Assembly (NCBI GenBank): GCA_016709995.1
Contig: JADJLQ010000001.1
Coordinates: forward strand, 2,514,001 to 2,578,000
Direction of reading: 5' to 3'
DNA length: 64,000 nucleotides
From: Saprospiraceae bacterium
GTDB taxonomy: Bacteria; Bacteroidota; Bacteroidia; Chitinophagales; Saprospiraceae
Part shown: positions 9,302-18,018 of the stretch, piece after piece
Position numbering within the stretch: position 1 is the first letter of the stretch
Layout: every line of letters begins with the position of its first letter
Program-made: the position numbers and the translations under genes
The notes under the pieces: generated by a model
What the model was told of the DNA's origin: nothing
Seen by the model: only the letters and a program-made list of their open reading frames with translations
Database searches by the model: none

Positions 9302-10146
9302 GGCAGGCTCAATACTTTTAGATTGTCCAGGTAAAAATTGGCCGTGGCAACATCCTTCTGTAACCTGCTTTTGACCAGGAGCTGAAAGGAGGCAATATTC
9401 ACATCGATCAATAATTCATGTAAGGGTATGTAAATTTTCTTCCAGTCAGCTGTGGGGAGTAAGGTCAGAAAATAATTTTTTAGCAAAGCATTATTTTGTG
9501 GTAAACCCAGGCCAATTTGGATCTCTGCATCAGAAAGGATATCCAACTCCAGGTATAATACTCTTTTGGTGGCATCAGTTAATTTTATGCTTTGAGTGGA
9601 GACCTCGATCTCAGTCAATGTCTGAGTCAAATGTCCTGAGCCTGCATACTGTCCTTCTCTGAAGTTTTCATTGGATCGGATCAGAGTAGACGCAGGAAAA
9701 CTATCCAAATCGAAAGAAAAGCTATTGCCTGATTCGAAACCCTCTTGAAATAAAGGTTGCAGGTTGCTTTTATAGAAAAAAATTGGTTTTAAAAGGAGTG
9801 AATCAAATGGATGAAGTGAGACATGCTGCTGATATTCTATCATCATGGGATATATTTCAGGACGAGAGAGGATACCATAATTTCGGATACCAGGATATAC
9901 TTTGATAGTGCCATCCAAATGTTGCGAAAGTGGGATCCGGCAAGGTAGGGGGAAAGTGCCCAGGTATTGGTCGTCCTGGTATACCCATAGATCTTTAATG
10001 CCTTGTGACAATGACATGCCCGTCGCGGACTTCAATTCTACTTGATTAATATCTATAAATGCCGGTCCAAACTCTACAAACTGGTACGGAGCGCAATGAG
10101 AGCACATTAAAATATAGCTGATCAAACAAACTAATTTTTTTATCAT
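9298..10146 (-). CDS. Secreted protein of unknown function in capsule operon, possible lipoprotein
   Basis: 282 residues, not recognised as a named family. A short hydrophobic N-terminus with two Cys (MIKKLVCLISYILMCSHC) suggests a lipoprotein or signal peptide, though the lipobox is imperfect. The rest is beta-rich; the C-terminal half (about 130-282: GFESGNSFSFDLDSFP ... NFYLDNLKVLSLP) resembles a carbohydrate-binding-type jelly roll. It lies between an oxidoreductase gene and the sugar transferase gene with tight spacing, so a role in surface polysaccharide assembly or binding is inferred from position only. Confidence 0.7.
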   Translation of the reverse strand: MIKKLVCLISYILMCSHCAPYQFVEFGPAFIDINQVELKSATGMSLSQGIKDLWVYQDDQYLGTFPLPCRIPLSQHLDGTIKVYPGIRNYGILSRPEIYPMMIEYQQHVSLHPFDSLLLKPIFFYKSNLQPLFQEGFESGNSFSFDLDSFPASTLIRSNENFREGQYAGSGHLTQTLTEIEVSTQSIKLTDATKRVLYLELDILSDAEIQIGLGLPQNNALLKNYFLTLLPTADWKKIYIPLHELLIDVNIASFQLLVKSRLQKDVATANFYLDNLKVLSLP

Positions 10147-10166
10147 TTTACATGGGACCCTCAGGA

Positions 10167-11141
10167 CTATTTATTGATGATGTGGAGGATATCCTCTGCC
10201 ACCTGGAGGGCATTCAAACCGTCAATAAGTCCTACCTGAATAGGAGCATCCTCTAAAATTGAAGCGGCGAAAGCATTGATCTCGTCCAGAATGGCATTGC
10301 TGGCCTCTACAGACTTCATGTCAAGACTAATATGTTTGGTGCCTGCACCTGTATCGACCGGCCAGGAAAAAGGATGATCGAAAGGAGCTTCATTAGAGAT
10401 ACTGACGATCTGGCTTTCTTTTTTCAAGAGATCCATGGCTATGTATTGGTCTGCCTGGAAAACCCTGATTTTACGCATTTGTTTCAAAGAAATCCGACTG
10501 GCAGTGAGATTGGCTATAGCTCCTCCCTCAAACTCAAGTCTGGCATTGCAGATATCCGGAGTAGCACTGATCACGGCTACCCCACTCGCACGTATGTCGC
10601 TCACAGGCCGGCCTACGATAGACAAGACAAGGTCTATGTCATGAATCATTAAGTCCATCACTACTGAGACATCTGTACCCCTTGGTTTGAACTCAGCCAA
10701 TCGATGACCTTCAATAAACATCGGCTTGTGAAATAAATTTTTGACTGATTGATATGCGGGATTAAATCGTTCTACATGGCCAACCTGAATTTTAAGATTT
10801 TTGTTTTCAGTATACTTTGTGAGCGCTTGTGCTTCGCTCAAGATGGCAGTGACCGGTTTTTCAATAAAGACATGTTTGCCCTTTGACAAGCAAAATTGGG
10901 CCCAATCAAAATGTGTGCTGGTTGGACTAACGATGAACACTGCATCGGCGATACTTAGCAAATCGTCAATTGTATTAAAAACGGGCAAGCCTTCGTCTTT
11001 CGCCACAAGATGTTCGGCTGATTTATCCGTATCCCACACGCCTACCAAACGACAAAGAGGAGATTGTCGAATACACTTAATATGTATCTTTCCCAAATGG
11101 CCTACTCCTATGAGACCTATATTTATTTTATTTTCACTCAT
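10167..11141 (-). CDS. Gfo/Idh/MocA family sugar dehydrogenase
   Basis: A cytoplasmic NAD(P)-dependent oxidoreductase of 324 residues. It has an N-terminal Rossmann fold (GLIGVGHLGKIH, residues 8-19), the EKP signature (HVFIEKPV, near residue 95) and a C-terminal beta-sheet domain with the MIHDIDLVL helix that usually carries the catalytic His. Operon neighbours (sugar transferase and secreted protein) suggest it prepares a nucleotide sugar for surface glycan, as WlbA-type enzymes do; that assignment is inference. Its first eight bases overlap the end of the small membrane-protein gene at 11134-11442. Confidence 0.85.
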   Translation of the reverse strand: MSENKINIGLIGVGHLGKIHIKCIRQSPLCRLVGVWDTDKSAEHLVAKDEGLPVFNTIDDLLSIADAVFIVSPTSTHFDWAQFCLSKGKHVFIEKPVTAILSEAQALTKYTENKNLKIQVGHVERFNPAYQSVKNLFHKPMFIEGHRLAEFKPRGTDVSVVMDLMIHDIDLVLSIVGRPVSDIRASGVAVISATPDICNARLEFEGGAIANLTASRISLKQMRKIRVFQADQYIAMDLLKKESQIVSISNEAPFDHPFSWPVDTGAGTKHISLDMKSVEASNAILDEINAFAASILEDAPIQVGLIDGLNALQVAEDILHIINK

Positions 11142-11442
11142 GTTGTCTATAATACATTAATACTGCACCAAATAAAGTGATCAGCGCGATCAATAAAACA
11201 GCCATCGTGATAGAAGATCTCAGGTATTTTGAAAAATCCGAAATAGCTTTTCCATTGGTTGGAGGTTGCGCTGCGATAAAGGATTTTAGTTTATCCTTAT
11301 CAAATACCATAGCTGCATCAAATTGAATATTGCTTTCTCTTAAGACCTTCAACGATTTGATGACTTTAATTCTAAAAAAAATATTGACCAGAAGAAGCAA
11401 AGCAAACAAAACGATGATGAGATACATCAATGTTTTTTCCAT
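11134..11442 (-). CDS. Small two-helix membrane protein
   Basis: 102 residues, family not recognised. One membrane helix lies near the N-terminus (about 6-24) and one near the C-terminus (about 77-97), with a soluble helical segment between (VIKSLKVLRESNIQFDAAMVF). It is the first gene of the capsule-type operon and overlaps the next gene by eight bases. The ATG sits six bases after a perfect TATTTTTG promoter element, so the transcript would start practically at the start codon. Confidence 0.65.
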   Translation of the reverse strand: MEKTLMYLIIVLFALLLLVNIFFRIKVIKSLKVLRESNIQFDAAMVFDKDKLKSFIAAQPPTNGKAISDFSKYLRSSITMAVLLIALITLFGAVLMYYRQHE

Positions 11443-11447
11443 AGCAG

Positions 11448-11455
11448 CAAAAATA
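11448..11455 (-). promoter_or_regulatory. -7 promoter element of the polysaccharide operon
   Basis: TATTTTTG on the minus strand, five bases before the ATG of the gene at 11442. It matches TAnnTTTG. No good -33 TTG is seen. Initiation from it would give a leaderless or near-leaderless mRNA. Confidence 0.5.
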
Positions 11456-11578
11456 ATGATTTATCCAGTGGCAGCCAGAAGGCAATTTTGGACTTTCAAA
11501 CCTGGATAAAAGGAAGCTACTTAGCACAGTTTAAATGACTTGATATACCTGGCTAAACGGAAGCGGGAGGTGCCTGTG

Positions 11579-12862
11579 TCATTTAATCAAACTAAAACTA
11601 CCACTCTTATGTCTTGCTTTTCCCTGGCAGGTATACTTCAGATGATAGATAAAAATACCCGGATTGAGCTGGCTTCCTTTAAATAAGCCATCCCAGGTAG
11701 CAGTAGCAGACTGAGAAGAAAACACTTTTTCACCCCAACGATCAAATATATCAAATGAGTGAAGAACTTCTATGACATAAGGATTGCTGATACCGAACTC
11801 GTCATTGAGCCCATCCCCATTTGGAGTAAAAGCATTGGGCAAGCTGACATCATTGCAATCGAGCTGGCTATTGTCAACTACAATGACTTTTAAAGTATCC
11901 CGAATGATACAGGATCCCTGTTCGGAAACCAGTACATAGGTGGTCGTAGCAGTCGGTGAGAGCACCGTGTTGGCAATCATCGGGTTTGAAATATCTGACT
12001 TGGGAAACCATTCAAACTTGTCAGCACATGTTTGACCTATTCGGACATTTACTTTGCTGCCTTTGAAAATCACGGTGTCTTGGGTCAGTATATGATCTCC
12101 GGGAACATAAATGCTTCTTATTTCCAGCAAAGTAAGGGATCTATTGAACAGCTTGATTTCGTCGATCAAGCCTGAGTACCGGATATCTGACACTGACAAG
12201 CAAGGGCTATTGGCCAGGGTTAGCCTGGCTTTATTGGCAACACTTATTTTGTAATTATTGATTCTGCTGTCAGCCTCCTGGCCATTGAGGTAAAGCGTAA
12301 GCTTATTGCCTGATTTGGTAAAAACAATGTGAAACCAGCAAGAATTTGACGGCAAAACAGCTTTGAGTGATCCTTGATTATCCACAGCTTGAATCAGTTC
12401 AGCCACGACCGTTTTTTGATCTGCTATATATCTAATAGCAAAAAAACTGTCAATGCCACAATTCTCACGTTTAGATAAAATATCCATGGTCCCGATAGCA
12501 GCATCCGGTTTGAAATAAAAACTTACACTGAAGTCGCCTATGAACAAAGATTGGAGGCCAGTGGACTCCCAATCAGCATAATTGAGCCCACCATTCAACC
12601 TCAGGGCTGAACCGCTTACACCGCAATCACAAGTTAGAGCACCGATAGAAGATGCGGTAATGGAATGCGCCTTGTCCTGCACATCACAAGAATCAAAAGC
12701 AAAATGGGCGACCAGATTTTTGTCTATTTGGGCGTTTAAGACTCTGCTCACCAAGAAGCAACCTAGTATAACCCAAAATTTAAATAATAATGACTTGTTC
12801 AATGAAATGGATAAAATATAATGGCAAAAATAGGATAATTGCAGACAAGACTTAAAAATCAT
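11579..12862 (-). CDS. T9SS type B protein with LamG-like domain (CHU_C sorting domain)
   Basis: A secreted protein of 427 residues. A signal peptide ends near SRVLNAQ. A LamG/concanavalin-like jelly roll (about 50-255: LVAHFAFDSC ... IDEIKLFNRSLTLLEIRSIY) is followed by an Ig/PKD-like spacer (about 262-330) and a C-terminal gliding-motility-type sorting domain (LPNAFTPNGDGLNDEF ... IFDRWGEKVF ... WDGLFKGSQLNPGIFIYHL). The domain set predicts export by type IX secretion and surface attachment or glycan binding. The ATG at 12862 gives an overlong signal region; a TTG at 12802 would give a typical signal peptide (MNKSLLFKFWVILGCFLV) and is a good alternative start. Confidence 0.88.
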   Translation of the reverse strand: MIFKSCLQLSYFCHYILSISLNKSLLFKFWVILGCFLVSRVLNAQIDKNLVAHFAFDSCDVQDKAHSITASSIGALTCDCGVSGSALRLNGGLNYADWESTGLQSLFIGDFSVSFYFKPDAAIGTMDILSKRENCGIDSFFAIRYIADQKTVVAELIQAVDNQGSLKAVLPSNSCWFHIVFTKSGNKLTLYLNGQEADSRINNYKISVANKARLTLANSPCLSVSDIRYSGLIDEIKLFNRSLTLLEIRSIYVPGDHILTQDTVIFKGSKVNVRIGQTCADKFEWFPKSDISNPMIANTVLSPTATTTYVLVSEQGSCIIRDTLKVIVVDNSQLDCNDVSLPNAFTPNGDGLNDEFGISNPYVIEVLHSFDIFDRWGEKVFSSQSATATWDGLFKGSQLNPGIFIYHLKYTCQGKARHKSGSFSLIK

Positions 12863-13012
12863 GGCATAGTAAAGCTTAAAACCTAAAATATTGAATTGAG
12901 AAATATGCTTCCATCACTATAATATTAATCCGTCCTGGCTGACATTTGGACAAATCCCAGGTATTTTAAAAATTCTATAAATGAAAAACCAAGGTTTAAC
13001 AAATAATGCAAT

Positions 13013-13020
13013 TATTTTTG
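13013..13020 (+). promoter_or_regulatory. -7 promoter element of tatC
   Basis: TATTTTTG, ending seven bases before the tatC ATG. It matches the Bacteroidota -7 consensus; no clear -33 element is seen. A start from here would leave almost no 5' leader. Confidence 0.45.
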
Positions 13021-13027
13021 CCTCCCA

Positions 13028-13897
13028 ATGAAAAAAGTGAATGATCAAGAAATGTCTTTCCTGGACCATCTTGAAGAACTAAGGTGGCATATCATTCGAG
13101 CTGTAGGTGCCATTCTGGTAGGTGCCATTATAGCATTCCTCAATAAAGAATTTGTATGGAATAAAATCATATTTGGACCTAAAAATGCTGATTTTGCAAC
13201 TTATAGGTTTTTCTGCAATTTATCTCCGAGCCTTTGTTTTGGACCTGATAATATTCAAGTATTCACACGTGATTTTGGTGAGCAGTTTATGATGCACTTT
13301 GTATCCTCTTTTTGGATAGGGCTGATCATTGCGTTTCCATATATTATGTGGGAAATATGGCGATTTGTAAAACCGGGCTTGTATAAAAAAGAGCAAAAGG
13401 CTATTCGAGGAGTCGTAGCTATTTGTTCAGGATTGTTCTTCCTGGGAGTATTATTCGGATATTATGTGATTGCACCATTTGGCATCTCCTTCTTAAGTAA
13501 TTACGAAATCGCAACCGGCATTGAAAACACGGTGAGTCTTGACTCTTATGTAAGTTATCTCACCATGTTTATCCTGCCTTTAGGCCTGGTCTTTGAACTG
13601 CCTGTGATCGTGTACTTTTTAGCCAAAGTAGGGATCGTAAACGCAGAAATGCTTCGTTCCTTCCGTAAGCATGCTATAGTAGTCATCATCATTGTCGCAG
13701 CCGTTATAACACCTCCTGATGTGGTCTCTCAGATCCTGGTCAGTCTACCGCTCATCATGTTATACGAAGTAAGTATCCTCATAGCTTCAAGGACCATCAG
13801 AGCTGTGGAGGAAGATGATGACGATGACGAGCCTGACGATGATGATAAGGATGAAAATAAAGATGAATACGATTATGACGAATCCAAATCTGATTAA
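13028..13897 (+). CDS. tatC: Twin-arginine translocase subunit TatC
   Basis: Polytopic inner-membrane core of the Tat system, which binds twin-arginine signals of folded proteins. The 289-residue sequence begins with the TatC signature (MSFLDHLEELRWHIIRA) and has six membrane segments, with the FPYIMWEIWRFVKPGLYKKE loop between the second and third. Two or more proteins in this window carry plausible Tat signals (33211, 56714). The C-terminal tail after residue 258 is extraordinarily acidic: about 20 Asp/Glu in the last 30 residues, far beyond the usual TatC end. TatA/TatB genes are not in the window. A small membrane-protein gene follows four bases downstream. Confidence 0.95.
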   Translation: MKKVNDQEMSFLDHLEELRWHIIRAVGAILVGAIIAFLNKEFVWNKIIFGPKNADFATYRFFCNLSPSLCFGPDNIQVFTRDFGEQFMMHFVSSFWIGLIIAFPYIMWEIWRFVKPGLYKKEQKAIRGVVAICSGLFFLGVLFGYYVIAPFGISFLSNYEIATGIENTVSLDSYVSYLTMFILPLGLVFELPVIVYFLAKVGIVNAEMLRSFRKHAIVVIIIVAAVITPPDVVSQILVSLPLIMLYEVSILIASRTIRAVEEDDDDDEPDDDDKDENKDEYDYDESKSD

Positions 13898-13901
13898 ATA
13901 A

Positions 13902-14363
13902 ATGATCAGAGTTTCGACTGGTTGGACCTTGTTTTACAGGATATTTCTTCCAATATTTTATTTGGCATTTATGGGATCCTGGACCATTGCCACGATTCGG
14001 GCAGGTGACGAGGTATCTCCACTGTTTGAATCCTGGATATATCGAATTAGTATGGTAGGTCTTGTGTTGATAGGGGCCGTCATCATACGAGCCACCGTTT
14101 GGCGTCTTAAAAGGTTGGATGTGACCTCCACCCACTTTTACTTAACCGATTATTTCAAGACCTTTCGGTATTCGCTCGATAGCATTGCTTCTTTGGATAC
14201 CTTTTCCATTGGATGGTTTAGGTTTCTGAAAATAGAATTAAAAGAAAGAGGTAGCCTGGGGCAAAAATTCTACATTTTGTTGGAAAAAGACCTCTGGAAC
14301 GATTACCTGGCTGCGAACGCACCTGTTCAAAATTTAATCTCCACTATTTCGGAAACAAAGTAA
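13902..14363 (+). CDS. Membrane protein with PH-like domain, unknown function
   Basis: 153 residues. Two membrane helices (about 12-32 and 45-68) are followed by a soluble beta-rich part (LDVTSTHFYLTDYFKTFRYSLDSIASLD ...) that looks like a bacterial PH-type domain; that is a visual impression, not a family match. The gene starts four bases after tatC, so the two are probably cotranscribed. Its last 20 bases overlap the 3' end of porX on the opposite strand. Confidence 0.6.
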   Translation: MIRVSTGWTLFYRIFLPIFYLAFMGSWTIATIRAGDEVSPLFESWIYRISMVGLVLIGAVIIRATVWRLKRLDVTSTHFYLTDYFKTFRYSLDSIASLDTFSIGWFRFLKIELKERGSLGQKFYILLEKDLWNDYLAANAPVQNLISTISETK

Positions 14364-15900
14364 TGATCGGGCAGATCATCTCTTCCATGGATATGCCCCC
14401 ATGTTGAAAGGAGTGGAGGAAATAATTGTGATAATAATTGTAGTTATTGGGATATAAAAAAAAGCCATCGTTTTTGGTGAAGATGAAGGTAGAACTCAGG
14501 TTGGGGCTAGGGAGGCCAGCCTTTTTAGGGTCTTTGATTTCGAAAACATCCTTGCGGTCATAGTTTAAGTTACGCCCTACTTTGTATCTGAGATTGGTTG
14601 TAGTTTCTCTGTCACCCACCACTTTGACGGGAGATTTGACTCTGATGGTACCGTGATCAGTCGTGATGACAACAGTAACTTTTTTCTCGGCTAGTTTTTG
14701 CAATAAAGCCCACAAAGGTGAATTAGAAAACCAACTGGAAGTCAATGATCTGTAGGCTTTTTCGTCACCGGCCAGCTCCTTCAAAACTTCCATTTCTGTC
14801 CGGGCGTGTGAGAGCATATCTATAAAGTTATATACTATGACACTCAGTTGATTGTCCAATAGGTTAGCGTAAGCATCTGGGAGTGCTTTGGCATCCTGGA
14901 CCTGGGTGATTTTATTGTAAGAGAATTTGGGCATGGTCTTAAAATGACGAGCCAGTTGTTTTTCCAACAACTCCGCTTCGTGCATGTTTTTACCCCCTTT
15001 CTCATTATCATTTAACCACCAATCTTCATATCGTTGCTCTATTTGTGCAGGTAGCATACCAGCAAAAATCGCATTGCGGCTATATTGAGTAGAAGTTGGT
15101 AAAATACTGATAAACTGTTCCTCTTCGTGTATCCTGTATCTTTCGCTTATTTTTGGCTCAATCGCTTTCCATTGATCGAATCTCAGATTGTCCAACAGAA
15201 TCATGACTACCGTTTTATTTGGTGCCATCAGAGGAATAATTTTTTCTTTGATCAGGCGATGCGACATGATCGGGGCTTTTTCAGGCTTATCGATCCATTC
15301 CTGGTAATGCTTGCCAACAAATTTGGCAAACTCATTGTTGGCTTCTGTTTTTTGAGTAGCCAGGATATTGGTCATCTCTGTGTTTTCAGATTGGTCCAAT
15401 TTTAGCTCCCAACCAATGATGCCTTTATAGATCTCGATCCAACCTTTTAGATCCGATACAGAGTTAATTTGAAGCGAAATATTCCTAAAGTCCTGCAAAT
15501 AACTTGAAGTGGTTTTCTCCTGCACCAAACGCTTGTTGTCAATTAGTTTTTTCAAGGTCAATAGTACCTGGTGGGGATTGACTGGTTTGATCAAATAATC
15601 GTCTATCTGTGATCCAATCGCTTCCTCCATGATATTTTCTGTCTCATTTTTGGTAATCATGACTACAGGCAGATTTGGATTGATGGCTTTGAACTTGGCA
15701 AGGGTCTCCAGCCCTGACAGTCCGGGCATCGATTCATCCAGAAATACTACATCGATGTCTTTGTGTTGGGTATACTCCTCAAGCGCGTCATGTCCGTTAC
15801 TCACCAGGACAAAACGATAGCCCTTTTTCTCTAAAAAATAAACCTGGGGTTTTAAGAGGTCGAGTTCGTCGTCCGCCCACAGTATCTTTGCTGCTTCCAT
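14344..15900 (-). CDS. porX: PorX-type response regulator with PglZ domain (T9SS control)
   Basis: A 518-residue regulator. The receiver domain (1-120) has the acidic pair D10/D11, phospho-acceptor D55 in VVFLDESMPG, and the conserved Lys in DYLIKPVNP. A helical linker follows, then a PglZ domain of the alkaline-phosphatase superfamily (about 200-518). Its metal-site motifs are visible: LLDNLRFDQW, TSTQYSRNAIFAG, VVITTDHGTI and SFQHGGISMEE. The layout and length match PorX, which with the PorY kinase controls type IX secretion gene expression and has oligonucleotide phosphodiesterase activity in the family. This fits the T9SS cargo at 2617-7765 and 11579-12862. The gene is convergent with, and overlaps by 20 bases, the gene at 13902. 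Confidence 0.92.
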   Translation of the reverse strand: MEAAKILWADDELDLLKPQVYFLEKKGYRFVLVSNGHDALEEYTQHKDIDVVFLDESMPGLSGLETLAKFKAINPNLPVVMITKNETENIMEEAIGSQIDDYLIKPVNPHQVLLTLKKLIDNKRLVQEKTTSSYLQDFRNISLQINSVSDLKGWIEIYKGIIGWELKLDQSENTEMTNILATQKTEANNEFAKFVGKHYQEWIDKPEKAPIMSHRLIKEKIIPLMAPNKTVVMILLDNLRFDQWKAIEPKISERYRIHEEEQFISILPTSTQYSRNAIFAGMLPAQIEQRYEDWWLNDNEKGGKNMHEAELLEKQLARHFKTMPKFSYNKITQVQDAKALPDAYANLLDNQLSVIVYNFIDMLSHARTEMEVLKELAGDEKAYRSLTSSWFSNSPLWALLQKLAEKKVTVVITTDHGTIRVKSPVKVVGDRETTTNLRYKVGRNLNYDRKDVFEIKDPKKAGLPSPNLSSTFIFTKNDGFFLYPNNYNYYHNYFLHSFQHGGISMEEMICPIITLFPK

Positions 15901-16037
15901 AAATCTAGTTAATTATCAATTTTGACAAGATTAAACAAATATCCTTACAAGAACAGCATGATTCTATCACAAACTCATTCGACCTTCGAGGATTTCACAA
16001 TGCTAACGCCTATCTGTCAAATTATATTTTCGTAAAC

Positions 16038-17201
16038 ATGAACAAAAGAAAAATCATCAACGATCCTGTATATGGATTTACTACCATCCCTGATGAATTG
16101 ATCTATGATCTCATCCAGCATCCTTACTTTCAAAGATTGCGAAGAATCAGGCAGCTTGGCCTGACAGACTATGTTTACCCAGGAGCTACCCACAGTAGAT
16201 TTCAGCATGCATTAGGAGCTTTGCATTTAATGACCATAGCGATCGATAGCCTAAGATCTAAGGGTGTAGAAATTACTGAAAAGGAGGCCCAGGGTGCTAT
16301 GATTGCCATTCTATTACATGACATTGGACATTCGCCTTATTCTCATGCTCTGGAGAAAAAAATCATCCCGTTAAAGCACGAAACCCTTTCCTTGATGTTT
16401 ATGAAAGAACTCAATGACGAATTTGATGGAAAGCTTTCAGAAGCCATAAATATATTTTCTAATAAACACCCTAAAAGATTTCTTAGTCAACTCGTGTCCA
16501 GCCAATTGGATGTAGACCGAATGGACTATCTGAACCGGGATAGTTTTTTTACCGGAGTAGCAGAAGGAGTGATTGGTTATGAGCGCATTATAAAAATGCT
16601 TAGTGTAGTAGACAATCAGATTGTCGTTGAGGAAAAAGGCATCTATTCGATTGAAAAGTTCCTTCAATCACGACGGATTATGTATTGGCAGGTATATCTG
16701 CATAAAACTGTATTGGCTGCTGAAAAAATGTTGATTCATTGGTTTGGGCTTCTGTTACAAGATCCTATGAGAGACAAAGCCCTACCAAATCTGAAAAAAA
16801 TCCTGTCGAATGACCCAAAAATAAAAGAACGTAAAAAATTGTTAAAGCTATATGCTAATATTGACGATACAGATATTATATCCGCACTGAAATTCAGTCT
16901 AAACTCCCGAAATTCCAATATACAAGTTCTTGCAAATGGTTTATTAAACAGAAATCTGTTTAAATGCCAATTGTCTGATCATTCGTTTTCTAAGTCTTTT
17001 ATAAGAAATTGTAAGAAAAAAAGCGAATATCCTGATTTGGTTTTCATCGGGAGAGAAAGCAATGAAGGATATACAATTGATGCAAATGAAATTATGATAT
17101 TACTGAAAGATAGTAACAAATCTTTGGTATCCCTTTCAAAAACATCACAATTTAATATTAAATCAGGCCTGGAAATCAAACATTATATTATCTATTATTA
17201 A
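16038..17201 (+). CDS. HD-domain phosphohydrolase (dGTPase/SAMHD1-like)
   Basis: 387 residues. The HD metal site is complete: H in GATHSRFQHALG, the HD pair in AILLHDIGHSPYSHALE, and the distal D in SQLDVDRMDYLNRDS. The protein opens with the family start (INDPVYGFTTIPDELIYDLIQHPYFQRLRRIRQLG), shared with SAMHD1-related dNTPases. It probably hydrolyses (d)NTPs or related phosphates; the substrate is unproven. The start ATG follows a TATATTTT stretch by 12 bases. The C-terminal half is helical and less conserved, and A/T-rich compared with its neighbours. Confidence 0.85.
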   Translation: MNKRKIINDPVYGFTTIPDELIYDLIQHPYFQRLRRIRQLGLTDYVYPGATHSRFQHALGALHLMTIAIDSLRSKGVEITEKEAQGAMIAILLHDIGHSPYSHALEKKIIPLKHETLSLMFMKELNDEFDGKLSEAINIFSNKHPKRFLSQLVSSQLDVDRMDYLNRDSFFTGVAEGVIGYERIIKMLSVVDNQIVVEEKGIYSIEKFLQSRRIMYWQVYLHKTVLAAEKMLIHWFGLLLQDPMRDKALPNLKKILSNDPKIKERKKLLKLYANIDDTDIISALKFSLNSRNSNIQVLANGLLNRNLFKCQLSDHSFSKSFIRNCKKKSEYPDLVFIGRESNEGYTIDANEIMILLKDSNKSLVSLSKTSQFNIKSGLEIKHYIIYY

Positions 17202-17279
17202 GCCTATTTTATAAATTTAATCAAAACCTTATTTTCCGTGAAAAGATTTGTATAATGCTGGCAGGAATTTTAGTGTCCT

Positions 17280-17867
17280 CAGCCTCAGTATTAACCTCCT
17301 GGTTCAACAAGGTGTGAAGAAGTACCTGCTGTATGTGCTAATCGAACCTACAAAAAATTGGTAAGTGCTGCATCTACGACTACTCTAGAAATACCTGTTG
17401 TGTATGAAAATCGCACTTATCAGAAACTGGTAAGCCCATCTTCATCTAAAACTGTAGAAGTACCTGCAGGTATGCTTCCAGAACGAATAAAAAATTAAAA
17501 TCACCTGCATCTACCAGATCAGAAGACATACCTGCTGTTTACCAAAACCGTACTTATCAAAAATTAGTGAGCACTACAGCACCAGGACTGTTGATGTACC
17601 TGCTCAATATACCACTGTATCAAAAAGAAACCTGGTTAAAAAAGGTGGCTTTACAGAGTGGCGAGAAGTAGTTTGTGAATCAATTATCTCCAGTGCTATG
17701 GTTCGTCAGATCCAGGCAGCTTTGAAAGAAATGGGTACGATCCAGGAGCATTTGACAATGTATTGTGTATTAGAACTAAGACCGCTTTGATTAAATTCCA
17801 AAAAGATAATAATCTTCCTATCGGATCATTGGACCTGGTAACATTAAAAGCTTTAGGACTTAACTAA
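17280..17867 (+). pseudogene. Decayed repeat protein with peptidoglycan-binding domain
   Basis: No intact frame, but three-frame reading recovers a recognisable protein: five 23-residue repeats of the type VPAVYENRTYQKLVS (starting near 17322, 17391, 17460, 17528 and 17596), a segment LVKKGGFTEWREVVCES, and a C-terminal peptidoglycan-binding domain (MVRQIQAALKEMG ... TKTALIKFQKDNNLPIG ... TLKALGLN, stop at 17867). The frame breaks by one missing base in repeats 3 and 4 and again near 17734-17737. An in-frame TAA lies near 17299 and the N-terminus with its signal peptide is not recognisable. Intact relatives are secreted proteins common in Bacteroidota. The only stretch above 300 bp without an intact gene in this window is this one. 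Confidence 0.8.
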
Positions 17868-17911
17868 TATATTATGCTTTAGATGGCACTAATTCAATTT
17901 TGTCGTCTTCA

Positions 17912-17957
17912 AAAAGAAAAAGGTCAGCCAATGTGGCTGACCTTTTTCTTTTTCTAT
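17912..17957. terminator. Bidirectional rho-independent terminator
   Basis: A 14-bp perfect stem (AAAAAGGTCAGCCA / TGGCTGACCTTTTT) with a three-base loop, flanked by A-rich and T-rich runs, so it can act on both strands. It separates the decayed gene from glyA. Confidence 0.85.
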
Positions 17958-18018
17958 ACATACAAACAGTATCTTTACCTTCTCATTTTTAATACTATTT
18001 TACTCATAATATCAAAGT

